Part shown: in pieces, positions 11,661 through 22,194 of the stretch
Numbering within the stretch: the stretch's first letter is position 1
Layout of the letters: every line of letters starts with the position of its first letter
Source of the DNA: Rhyzopertha dominica
Lineage: Eukaryota; Arthropoda; Insecta; Coleoptera; Bostrichidae
NCBI GenBank assembly: GCA_025024175.1
Contig: QCXZ01000042.1
Span: forward strand, 11,859,501-11,923,500
Length of the DNA: 64,000 bases
Direction of reading: 5' to 3'
Translations under genes and position numbers: made by a program
Notes under the pieces: model-generated
What the model was told of the DNA's origin: nothing
The model's input: the letters and a program-made list of their open reading frames with translations, nothing else
The model's database searches: none

Positions 11661-12585
11661 GGACAGTTCTTGAAAGAATATTGGTCCTGATACTGGATAA
11701 GCAGTAATTCCTGGCAGAACATTGACTTCTCCTTTGTTTAATACACATTTTCTTGGTTTAGCTCACCATTCAGTATTCAACATTCTTGTTATTTGGCGTA
11801 TAAAGAATGCTTACAAATACTTTTACAGTTCACACGTCAAACTTTCGTTAATAATGAGTTTTAGTGTTGCACCCTTGTGCTCGTGTTGTAGAAGGTTATT
11901 GTTGTCCTCCTTACAGTGAAGTAGTTCCGAGTATCTAGCCAAGTGTATGCAAGAAGTTACAAAATTGTGGTGCAGAAACAGTCTACGCAGCACATTGGCT
12001 CATGAAACAGGTATATGGGGGAACATTGTCCAGCAATAACTCATAAACGTGGCAAGAAAAATCACACCAGAGAAACATGTGGAAGTTAGGCAGTAGCTTG
12101 GAAGAAACTGTACAAGGTCTACGATCAAAATACAACTCAGAAGAATCCCAGCGCCCATAAACGACTTGAAACAAAAAGACTTCAGTTATAGAGAACAAAT
12201 CTTAGAGCAACACCAGAAAGAAGGAGTAAACGGAACCACTGCGATAGTGTGATAGTTTTGTCTAGAGACCAGGAAGCCATGGAAATAAGCCCACGGCCGT
12301 AAATAATTTGTAATCTATAATATATAAAAAAATGCACACATTCAAGAATAATCCCCTAGATCATCACCCCATCTAGAGCTCCAGCAAGCGGTCGGACAAA
12401 CAGATGAAATCACACAAGGAAACGTCAACATCATCATGAAAGAGAAACCTAAACACGAAACAGAAATCGAACAACTACATAAAATTGTAAGAGTTATTAT
12501 GCTTACGTTACTATTATCACTGTTGAATATTTCGAAACCAATTTTCTGTGTAACACCTATGAACCTATGTAACAAAATACACAAG
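11661..12585. other. No recognised gene
   Basis: Purine-rich stretch at 11940-12300. Its plus-strand readings (for example REQILEQHQKEG) are hydrophilic and broken by stops. It could be an old retroelement remnant, but I find no diagnostic motif. Confidence 0.3.
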
Positions 12586-12895
12586 ACTACCCCACATTGC
12601 AGGCATATCTATTCATTTGTTCGACAAACGCATTTTCCCTTTTCCCGTCCTGTAGCGTTCGTCGATTTTCCACAAATCGATGCCGAGAGCGTAAACAAAC
12701 GCCGTAAAAACCTGNGACNAGGTCGAATGCCAGGGTTTTTTTACTTACACGGAAGCCAGGCGTGAGCCATCTGTAGGCGAACTGACCAAGTGCGGGGGCG
12801 ATTTTTTCCGGTTTTTTAGGGAGACACGCGACGTCGCGACGACTTGTTGCAGGTTTCCTCAACTCTATGGCGGTCGTAGAACGCATGAAAGGTCT
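12586..12895. other. GC-rich island with two N bases
   Basis: About half GC, with several CpG-rich words (acacgcgacgtcgcgacgac). Open frames of about 100 codons run on both strands, as expected in GC-richer DNA. The Ns at 12715 and 12719 prevent a firm reading. Candidate non-coding or promoter-like island; no product recognised. Confidence 0.3.
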
Positions 12896-13211
12896 AGAGT
12901 TAAAAGATCGTTGCCTTTAAATGGAATTCAAGCAAGTCGGCAGTATTAATTAAATAATTACCTGGAAAAGTCCTTTTTTAATAGTGAATTCATTAGAAAC
13001 CAGATCAAACTGCGCATATTTATTAAAGAACTTGATATAAACTCAGTGGTCAGAAATAATATTTACATATTTATTATACAAAACGATAAAGTTGTCTTTG
13101 ACAAACATGTACGTGTAAGAGTATTTTACTTAATATACGCTTTGAAACATACCAAGTGTTAGTTTCTACCAATATATATTATTTTATATTAAGCTGAAAT
13201 ATATATTCTTT
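12896..13211. other. No gene seen
   Basis: AT-rich spacer leading into a Penelope remnant. Confidence 0.4.
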
Positions 13212-13298
13212 CAGTTGAAAGCTTGATTGAAGTCTTCTTCAGGGCTTACTACAACAACAGTCCAGTTTACATTAGGTATACAAGGAGTGGAACAACAA
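13212..13298 (+). repeat. Inverted repeat arm, left (PLE terminal sequence)
   Basis: Pairs with 13898-13990 in reverse complement over roughly 85 nt with scattered mismatches. Confidence 0.65.
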
Positions 13299-13897
13299 TA
13301 TGTTACTTACTAATTTGAGTTTTTTACTAGGTAGCTATATTAGGGAAAGGAATCTTCGAAAATTTTAACCAGTACATGCTATAGACATTACGCATACAAC
13401 ACAATGCAGAAATTTTACATACAGTAATGATGATAACAAATAAGTAGTCATTAGTCAGATTCACAAACCACTTTTATTTTAATTTTGAATTTCAATTCCT
13501 AAACATTTTATTATGTATGTTATTAAAAGTTTCTTTTATGTTAACGTCAAAATTGCAGCAATACTTCCTACAGGATTATGGTACAGTGAACTTCAATTTT
13601 AAAAGGTTTTAAAAGAAATTGCCAATAACTACTTGAATTTAGGTTTTATTAATTTTGTAAAATTTCTGTCGATAATAAATATGTGTATATATTACTTAAA
13701 TTTTATTAATAAAGTTATTAATCTTATTAATTTGGTTTTTTATTAGTATTTTGCTCTTTTTATAAAATTTTGACACCATCCCAATTTATGTTATGGTTGT
13801 TGTTTAATACATGTTCTGCTAGAGCACATCTTATATGTTTTGTGTTTATAGCACTTTTGTGTAGTGCTAATCTACTAGATAGCCATTGTGAGGTCTG

Positions 13898-13990
13898 TTG
13901 TTGTTCCACTTCTTGTATACCTAATGTAAACTGGATTGTTGTTGTAATAAGCCCTGAAGAAGACTGCAATGAAGCAGTTGAAAGCTTGGC
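13898..13990 (-). repeat. Inverted repeat arm, right (PLE terminal sequence)
   Basis: Partner of 13212-13298. It abuts the endonuclease reading directly, so the coding part survives only between the arms. Confidence 0.65.
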
Positions 13991-14069
13991 CAAAATAAAG
14001 AGTACTCATTCATCTTTACCACCAGTAAACGACCGCAAACAATTACAATCAGCATATTATTTTATATAT

Positions 14070-14180
14070 CCTTGACGTTAAAATTTTATTTTATCTATCC
14101 TTGCGTATAAAATGTTTCTTAAACTTTTAATTTTAATATGTAAGAGCAAACTTTAACATCTGCTATAGAAAAAAGCGTGT
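14070..14180. repeat. Dispersed repeat C, copy 1
   Basis: Shared with 34668-34775: ccttgacgttaaaa at the start, taaaatgtttctt in the middle, and taacatctgctatagaaaaa at the end, with different intervening bases. Unclassified; possibly untranslated retroelement sequence. Confidence 0.5.
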
Positions 14181-15700
14181 TATTGCACTTTCGATGAGAA
14201 GTCTGAAAGCAAAAAGTTCATACAATTCAGGCTAAGAAACCAACTCAGTAAAGTATTTCCAATGACCAATGAATATTACTTTTCCAGTTAACTCGAGTTA
14301 TTATTATCTCTTCACATTACAGGAAGACAACTAAACTTATATCCAATTGTGAAAAATTCGAAGAACGTCTAGCCAACTCAAACACCTTTCCCCATTCACA
14401 AGCCGTCTGGTCCCCGTAATAATTCTGGACACTATCCGCGGTAATTAGTGTCAAATATCAAGTTAATGGCTGCGGCCGGGGGACCAAGTTTGCATGTAGT
14501 TAAGACAAGTTCCAGGACCTCCAGAAGTGTTGGTTTAAGGTGGCCTGACCACCCCAGACCGGAACTTTGGACGCAAGATGATAATGGAGACGCCCCTCAT
14601 TACACCAAAGCTGGTTGGACTGGGAGAGGAAAGAAGGGGTGAGGATTTAAATTAGTGACGGATTCTGGTGCGCTTATTTAGGTAAAATTTGATAGTAATG
14701 ATTTATTGTTGGTTATTTTGTCTTTAATGGTATTTTATGAAACAAATATGGCACATTTGCTCCATAAGAATTTGCTGTTGAATCTCGAAGATAACATTCG
14801 TGGAGTTTACAAGTATTACAAGATAGTAGACGCTTAGATCTTAGTCATATGAAGGATAAAATGTATCTAACTTGTCATAGCTAGTTCGAAGGTTTACATT
14901 AATAATTATACTAAAATTCGTTCGTCCGATACGCAAGAACTGTTAGATAACTGCTTTCTTGCTTTAATCTTTTTACCAGAGCAACATTTTTGTCTAAAAC
15001 TGTATTTTTTTAACATGTTATGCATTTTTTCACATATATCATTTAAAATCTTCGAGCTTAGCCATATACAAACAATTTATTTAATAATTGTAGCAACGAA
15101 AAATAATTTTCGTTGTTAAATTTCATCACTAGATAGTTCATTTCGCTCTGTGGTGGAATGAGCAGGCAGCCGCCCAAAATGCCGTCCACAGCTTATAGAT
15201 TCGGCCCATAATTAAATTCAGGCACACCCTTGTCTTGAGTTATAAGGTAATAAGACGGCAGGACATGCCTAATTTATAGTTTACCCGCACACCGGTACAT
15301 TATAAAGACTTTGTCGGGAACATCGCTTTCAGATAAAAACTATAGCGTTAAAACAGCCACCTCATAGTTATCGAGGAAAGGCTGTAAGTCGTGAAGGAAA
15401 AAATTACAATAAATATTGTATATGTTAAGCAGCCTCGTTATTAAACTATGAAAACATAATGCTTAATTTGTAACGATTGATATAAAGGTGCCGGGATTGT
15501 TATATCTGACTGTGTTGATTGAAAGTCAATTTTGATACCCTCTATCAGCACGAATAAGTCCAAAAAATTAAAAGCTTCAACAGTTCTTTCTGTAACGTGT
15601 AATGTCAATTGTATAGGTATCTTTGTTTATTCTAGTCAGTTCTAGACCAAAACAAGAATATCTACTACATATCGGGTCGAGAATAAACCATTCTTTGTAA
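14181..15700. other. No gene; GC-richer islands at 14390-14650 and 15110-15310
   Basis: The first island (ccgcggtaattagtgtc, then a proline/arginine-coding but unrecognised frame) and the second (cggcccataattaaattc, ggtaataagacggcagg) are non-repetitive and contain TAATTA-type cores. The DNA between them is AT-rich and featureless. Confidence 0.3.
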
Positions 15701-16260
15701 TATAGTTTTTCACTGCACAAAATCTTGGAACGATGGAACTATGCGAGGGTTTATTGGATTACAGAAGAGGTACTTCTGACGTAGNAAGCGGGTTTTNGAC
15801 AAAATAGGAACTGTTGCGATCAAGTATGGCCCTTACTACCTTTATTGAAGACGGTTTTCAAAAGCGGTTGAAAACTGGAGTTGCTTTCATTGATTTAACG
15901 GCAGTTTATGTCACTGCATCTGCGATCTATCAACTACTATGAGTCGCAAATGTATTTATGCAGACGATATGGCAATTTCTTTTCAAATAGTAAGTTTATT
16001 AATATTGACAAACAGCTAAATAAAAATCCGGAAAAAAACAGAAACATGCTGCTTTCATTTAAATAATCAGGAAAATAATAGAATGCTGAATGTCAACATG
16101 GACCGAATATATTAACAAATATTGCTCCAGCAACAATCAGAAGAAATGCAGCCTTGACATAAACATGGAACACATATCAAGAATATAGAGAATTTCCCAA
16201 TATCTGAAGTAACCTTTGAATAACACGCACACGAAGTGCCTATTTGAGAGAAAAAAATTT
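15701..16260 (+). mobile_element. LINE family-B reverse transcriptase relic with internal deletion
   Basis: A plus-strand reading gives LKTGVAFIDLTAVYVT (the FIDLTAAYDT palm motif with the catalytic Asp changed to Val). After a gap much shorter than normal come SRKCIYADDMAIS (second catalytic motif, YADD intact) and CFHLNNQENNRMLNVNMD (thumb). The whole GVPQGS region between them is missing. Further downstream TIRRNAALT and EYREF are weakly recognisable. Two Ns (15785, 15797) lie near the 5' edge. The same LINE group probably donated the C-terminal scraps at 1-92 and 4225-4700. Confidence 0.7.
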
Positions 16261-16414
16261 TATTTCATCCTTCTTTATCTTCAGAATTATGGCGAACCCA
16301 CTGATAGAATACAAAAATATTTAATAAAGAGGTGATTGAAGACCATACTAAAATTGCTCCTGATTTTGAATCTGAACGAACAATTTTGTGTAAATAAATC
16401 GCCCTCGAACTGAC

Positions 16415-16705
16415 ATGGTAAATGAGAAATTATTTAGGTTGTGCTTGGAGTATCATTATATCGATCGCGTTAAATTGTTATTAGCAATCATGCATGATGA
16501 ACAAAAATGCAAAAAAAAACAGCTGGCTGCGAAGGTATTGCATATTGTGAACTTTTGGAAGACCATATATAATTGGAACTTACAGGTTGATCGTTCTCAG
16601 TTTGCAGAGTTTCCCGACTGGTATAAATATATTGAAAATAGTAAGGACGTCTTTATGGAAATGGCTTGTAGGAATACAGGCGATAGAGCAGAAACAATAC
16701 GTTAA
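16415..16705 (+). CDS. Orphan 96-codon frame, unrecognised
   Basis: An ATG at 16424 (the frame opens one in-frame codon set earlier) starts a continuous reading to TAA at 16703-16705. The product is amphipathic, with a patterned Trp-rich middle (NFWKTIYNWNLQVDRSQF, then FPDWYKYIENSKDVFMEMA) that looks more protein-like than most chance frames here. I do not recognise the family. No splice signals, neighbours or repeat copies support it. It could be a stray exon, the end of an unknown transposon protein or chance. Confidence 0.15.
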   Translation: MVNEKLFRLCLEYHYIDRVKLLLAIMHDEQKCKKKQLAAKVLHIVNFWKTIYNWNLQVDRSQFAEFPDWYKYIENSKDVFMEMACRNTGDRAETIR

Positions 16706-17285
16706 ACAAAAACGAGCATTTCGAGATTAAGAGAATAAATATAACATCAGAAGAAATATCTCGCTAATCACGTACTTACACTCAGAACAAACAAATAATC
16801 AGCTTGTTATTAGTCTATTCTATTGAATCAAAATGTATCACGGTGAGTAAAAAGCATTTGGTTCATTATTCGTCATTTAGATAAAGTTTTATGCATCAAT
16901 GCTTCAAAGGTTTTTGCTGTTGAGGAAGATTACTGCTTACTTCATTAAGTATATCTGTATTTTGTATTCGCAAATGATTTGTAAGTAAATAACTTTCTGT
17001 GCACCCTATTTATAAATTTAGAAAAGATAACCGGCTTTGTTTGCGTACCAAATATGCATATTACTTTTATTTTATTTCCTATTTTACTTTACATTTTTAT
17101 ACAGAAATACTAGCAAATATCGATCATATTCGACTATGTTTACAAAGGGAACTAATAGTTTCACCAAGATGTATATGCTACTGCGATTTTAATAATGAAT
17201 AAGAACAGCAAAATAAAAAGCAAGCAACAGGATTCTTATTAACAGAATAAGAATGCAGAATAATTCAATGATATCAGGTATAATC
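16706..17285. other. No gene seen
   Basis: AT-rich; only short chance frames. Confidence 0.4.
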
Positions 17286-17289
17286 AAAC

Positions 17290-17455
17290 CACATTTTACA
17301 ACTAGTTCACACAAAATCCTACCTTTCACAACCATTTGTAGGTTTTCACACGTCTCTCCCTGCTTCCCAAAATCGCACGGCCCACGTACGCACTTTTCCA
17401 ATGCGCAATTGTTCACAAAATCGTCACCAACCACGAAATGATCATCACACGCACT
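17290..17455 (-). other. Possible cysteine-rich host exon
   Basis: In otherwise AT-rich DNA the minus strand at about 17450-17315 carries a GC-balanced frame reading CDDHFVVGDDFVNN, CALEKCVRGPCDFGK and QGETCENLQMVVK. That gives five regularly spaced Cys, after which aaag/gtagga resembles a splice donor. Upstream, an in-frame stop is followed by cttcttgaag, a passable splice acceptor. The Cys spacing suggests a small disulfide-bonded extracellular module, but I cannot name the family. There is no ATG in frame, so it would have to be an internal exon. Weak, and could be chance. Confidence 0.15.
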
Positions 17456-19524
17456 TCAAGAAGCACTAAATCATCAACCAACACCGATTTGGTCTTTGAT
17501 TTACCCGATTCGCACGTAATAATTGTCGCTTTATTAGAAATGCAAGGAAACCGACGCTACACAAGTCACCTGAAGGTCGAGCACTGGGCAGTGCAAGCGT
17601 GCGTTGGCCAAAGCCTACTCGGACCTTTGGAAATATGAGGAGTGCACGTGTGGTTGTCTAATTATTTTGACAATGATATTTTTATTATTATTGATAGGAA
17701 TTGTATAATACTCTGTCGATACGGGATTTTTGCATCGATTTAGATGTTGAAAATNGTCAATAAGTGGCTTCGAAACCCTTTTACGGTTTGATCTTTAGAG
17801 CAAAAGTCNAGAGGGGATCTTATGCATGCGATTCAGTGCACAACCCATTTTAAAGCTTGATCTCTGACCTCAGGATATCTGGCGATTTCGGCAATTTCAT
17901 TTAATCTCACACAAAACACAAAACTGAATATGGAAAATTGAAGACTCATGCGCTCTTTGAGAAAAGCAAAGTAATCGTCAATATATTCATGAAAAACGCC
18001 ACTAAAACGAAGAATGTCGAACAATAAGGACTATAGTAGTGTTTTTAATGTTCCTAATATGATAGAGGCAAATCCAGATATTTCAGAACTACAAAAATTG
18101 CAAGTGGTGTTAAAAAGTAGCAGGATTTTGTGGAAAATTTTAATGTATTATATTTGCTTGATCTGTACCACATTCGTTTTATCAATGACTTTTGCACACG
18201 TTGCTTCAAATCGTTCAACCACANTCGTTTTCTTGCCAACGAGTCTAATTTCTCGAAAAATCCAACCAGGAATTATTCACAATAACCTTTTATGGACTTA
18301 AGAACTTGAAAATTGTTTTCTGCATCAGTTTTCATTGAGCCTTTGGGTTGCTCGCAGAGCATTTCAAAAAGATACAAAACGATCACAATCCGTGAGTTCA
18401 AAAACTAAAATTCTTACCCAATCATTTAATAATTCCGATTAAGCACTCGCTTTCAAATACCGCTAAATTAAGATAAATTCTTTTTAAAACAAAAGATAAT
18501 ATATTATTTTGCTTCAAGAAAGTATCCAAGATTTTTTCTTGCTGACCAAATACGTCTATATAGTTAAAAGTTAAGTTAAATACAGACCTATTCATTTTAG
18601 ACCACTCACGAATTGATACAACATTAAGAAGGTACATAAGATTTTAAATATTAATATTAATATCGATGAAAATATATTTTAAAATTTTTTATTTTTACTA
18701 ATGAGTTGTAGTATACATTTTGTGGTAATTCCTTCTTTTAGTTAGTTACGCAAAACAAGTAATCTGTCAATATAAGTAAAACTAAGCTGCTTAGATTAAG
18801 TATCTTTACTTACGTACCTATCTAAAGTGTGAACTGATTATGTAATTACTTTTTATGGATTATTTGACATTTTAAAAGGAGCAATTACGGGAAAATCGGT
18901 TCTTGCATACTTACTAGAAAAAGAACTTTTGCATATCGAGGCAACAACATGAAAATTTAGTATTCCTCATAATATATTAGAGGATATCCAATATACATAT
19001 ATGAAACAACAACATCATACACCAAAACAACCTTTAATGAAATTATTATTGCGTTTAATTTAATGCTAATAATTGTATCAAATCTAACTTTTTTCTGACA
19101 ATTCATACAATTATCGACATTGTGGGCCGTCTACGTTTATGTAAGTTTTTGTTTTTCACTCGTCGCCGGTCACTGTGAGAAGAACTCTAATTTTTCTTCA
19201 ATGCATTTTATCATAAGAGCGAAGAGCCGAAGAACATGAGACGTCGTCAATCAGCATCCTTTGTGCCAGGTATAAACCACGGTATATGTCAAGCGTCCTG
19301 CTTTGTTAAACGACACGACCGAGAACGCTAGCCGTTTTATTTATCTACCAATTTAAATCGAAAACAAGCAGAGACATACTTGCGAACCTTTCAAATGTCG
19401 GTTTTTTGGCAACCCGACTTCGTGTGGGGCAGTTTTTGCTTAAGTAAATTCGAAAAAATGAATGTGAAGTGTACATACATTTGTAATAGCGAAATATGTT
19501 TAGATCCTTTGAACTCTGAAGTCC
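17456..19524. other. No gene seen; GC-richer start
   Basis: 17456-17640 continues the GC-richer island around the possible exon (aagtcacctgaaggtcgagc). From 17641 the DNA is AT-rich with Ns at 17755, 17809 and 18224. There is a small denser patch near 19190-19330. No coding or mobile signature found. Confidence 0.35.
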
Positions 19525-19530
19525 GTTTAA

Positions 19531-19603
19531 TACAAAGCACAATTAACAGCAATAAAATGCTTCACGTTATATTGAATAAAATTATAAAACGAACGTACAT
19601 TCG
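19531..19603 (-). repeat. Inverted repeat arm, left (PLE terminal sequence)
   Basis: Reverse complement of 20321-20394 with a few mismatches. Confidence 0.65.
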
Positions 19604-20320
19604 AGAGCTTGTGTTCCCATGCGGGATGATAAGTTATTTTTACATATTTCATGTTATTGGTGTTTTTACAGCATAAGGTGGTAAAGTGGACATGTTTGTT
19701 TTACCTGAATATTTATTTTTAAACCGATTATAAATCCGATTGACAAAATCTCCCCTGTAGCCATTTACCTATCCGATGTAAAATATTTTCTTTTTTTAAA
19801 TTTACTTGTGAGAGAGGTACATTAAAAGCCTATGAAATAAGCTGTTAAACACTGCCTCTTTATATCTGTAGCGATAAATATCGAATTCCAACCTGTAATT
19901 AATATACTTTTTTCATTTTTTTTCCATTGTGAAGCTAATAGAGATACTGTTTATTTAAAACTTCTAAGAAGTTATCTAAATCAAAATCATTACTAACTAT
20001 CTCTAGTATATCGTCAACGTACCGGTACCAAACCTTCAGGAAGACACCTGACAACCAAGGTAAACCCGGAAATGACAAAACCAAATCCGGAATTTATGGA
20101 ATCAGTTTCGATATTGGACATTTTTTTAATGTAGAATAACGACCTCACCCCGATAAGTAATTTTACATTAGTTGAACTAATTAGAGAGATTTCATGATGA
20201 CATGTCTTTAACGTGTGAATTTTTTTTTGTGTATTTTATGATATTTGTTGACAACTATTAGTAAGTTTTACTGTGTTACTGATTGTGATTTATTGTAGCG
20301 TCCATGGTCCGAGTAGGACC

Positions 20321-20394
20321 GAAATGTACGTTTGGTGTATAATTTTATTGAATAAAACGTGAAGTATTTTATTGGTGTTAACTGTGTTTTGTAC
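20321..20394 (+). repeat. Inverted repeat arm, right (PLE terminal sequence)
   Basis: Partner of 19531-19603. It lies upstream of the RT fragment in the direction of its coding strand. Confidence 0.65.
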
Positions 20395-20405
20395 GTTTAG
20401 GTCTT

Positions 20406-22190
20406 AATTATTGGGGCAAACTGTTTCTTCAGTGGACGGTTTCTACTTGAGCCATTTAAGGCCAAATAAAATCAGATGTTGATAATTTTAATAATGTGGA
20501 GAAAACTGAAATACTTTTAGCTTAGCCAGATGGTGAGTCAAAATTAAATGAACAATCTTAACTTTCTTTCGTTTTCATTACAATATTACCCCAGAAATGT
20601 GTGTTCTGGCACTAAATTGTACTGTTAAACGTTGGTCAGGCTGAGACCCTGCAACAAAAATTCGTGGAAATAACAGGTTAACAATGCTATTTTCAATTTT
20701 CAGTTACTATAGTACAAAATTATATAATTCTTTCTACGATGAATCCATTTTTGATCAAAACTTTTACTTCTTTTAAAAAATGTCATGTAAAAGCCTTCTA
20801 TATTATCTACGTAAGCAATTTATACTCATAGCATCAATATTTTTTGCTTCAAACCGCTTCCCTTCTTCCTCCCAAGCACCTGTCTTACTCTTTTCTATTA
20901 ATTTCTTTAATTTTTTTATCTTTTTTCCTTTTTGCTATCTCATATGCCCTTACGTGTTTATCATTCACGTCAGCAGGGTTAATTGTAATAGTAGCCCTAA
21001 GCTAAACTTCGCCCTGTTGGATGAAATTTGTGTATTTTGCCATACTCATTTTTGTAAACTTTTCAGTTCCTAACAAAGATGAAGGATTTGCACAAGGGAA
21101 GCTGAAAACTGAAAAGAAGGACAGATACTTGTAACACAGCGTGTTTAAGTCGAATGCTTAGACGGTAATCAGAAACACATTCGATTGATAGCTTCGTAAA
21201 GAAGGATGACATCGTCTTGAAGTAGATTGCTCGAATTTTTGACTAGAAATAGTTATAAACACAGTTTGACGACCTTTGCTTTCATTAAGGTATGATAATA
21301 ATCTAAAATACTGCTAGCTAAAGACTTTGATTAAATATCCCTTATTGCATACTTGGGTGTTAGTTTCGGTCACCTCATCTGATCTTCCTTTTCCAGCCGT
21401 TCCTCAAGAAAGTGCATTAGCCGAAGAATGTTCAAGTCTCTCCCCGTCCGACGGTTCCGTCCGTGTATTAAGTGATTAATTAGCGGTATTTTTACCGACG
21501 AATGTCAAAACTTTGGGGCGAGGGGAGGGCGTCCGCGGCCGTTAGCCGTAAATATGTCGAAAAGTGAGCGTTGTTTGAAACTCGGCGAACAATGAGGACC
21601 GGGAGAAGATTTGTGTGTCTGAACGGTGCCGAGCGCCTGTCACCGCACCTGTCATCTGAAACACTCGACCGGCGTCCGAAATATGCGCGTTTTTAGCTTT
21701 CGATTTGGACAGAGTTTGGAAATGGACCAAACTGCCGCTGCTCCCATTCAGCTCGACATCTGTCTGAAGCTGCTATGATAAACAATGGAGTTGGTTCGGA
21801 TTCTGGTACCTATAACCAGGACACATGAAACGGCACAAAATTTCAAAACACAATTTTGCTCCACATTGCACAAAATGTGTATAACTTAGCTTATATACCT
21901 CTAAACAGTATTCTAATCAATATATCTCTAAACCTGGTATGTCCACTCGCCGTCATTTTCTAATCTAAATCAGGTGTAAGTTAAGATGCATGAAAAAACA
22001 TTAGATGCAGACACCTTAGATTGGGATTACCGCGTCTGGTCAGGTGTAATATCAGATAATTGGCATATGTAATCTGCCAATCAAGCGGCCTATACTTGTA
22101 GTCAAGATAATATGAAAAGAAAGCTATTACATACAGGTACCAAAGATAAATTATATATTAATTTCTAGAAGTTATAATTCACTAAAATTA
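20406..22190. other. No gene; island at 21360-21780
   Basis: AT-rich up to 21340. The island (cctcatctgatcttcc, taattagcggtatttttacc, ggccgttagccgtaaatatg) is GC-richer and non-repetitive, and is another candidate conserved non-coding block. No frame in it has a recognisable product. Confidence 0.3.
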
Positions 22191-22194
22191 GCAA

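Larger units (their letters stand above)
13212..13990 (-). mobile_element. Penelope-like remnant flanked by inverted terminal copies
   Basis: The minus strand at about 13880-13760 reads RLALHKSAINTKHIRCALAEHVLNN and then WDGVKIL, the C-terminal segment of a PLE GIY-YIG endonuclease. The flanks 13212-13298 and 13898-13990 are inverted copies of one sequence: both contain the ccctgaagaagact / agtcttcttcaggg core and a shared ttaggtatacaag.agtggaacaacaa block. The CCTGAAGA...GAAAGC signature is common in PLE terminal repeats. Everything upstream of the endonuclease tail is gone. Confidence 0.65.
19525..20405 (-). mobile_element. Penelope-like remnant (second inverted-terminal case)
   Basis: Minus strand at about 20035-19925: KVWYRYVDDILEIVSNDFDLDNFLEVLN, an intact PLE palm motif (YVDD). 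It is followed by a decayed downstream RT region (LTAYFIGF.CTSLTSKF, ILSIGFIIGLKIN) to about 19690. The flanks are inverted copies of one sequence, 19531-19603 and 20321-20394, containing gaatgtacgtt, ataattttatt.aat and aacgtgaag.attttatt. The gtccgagtaggaccgaaatg just before the right arm matches the usual PLE terminal signature. The organisation mirrors 13212-13990. Confidence 0.65.

Noticed and set aside
12587..12886. 99-codon minus-strand and 109-codon plus-strand frames
   Set aside because: They overlap each other on opposite strands in a GC-rich island, contain N-derived unknown residues, and have no recognisable domain.
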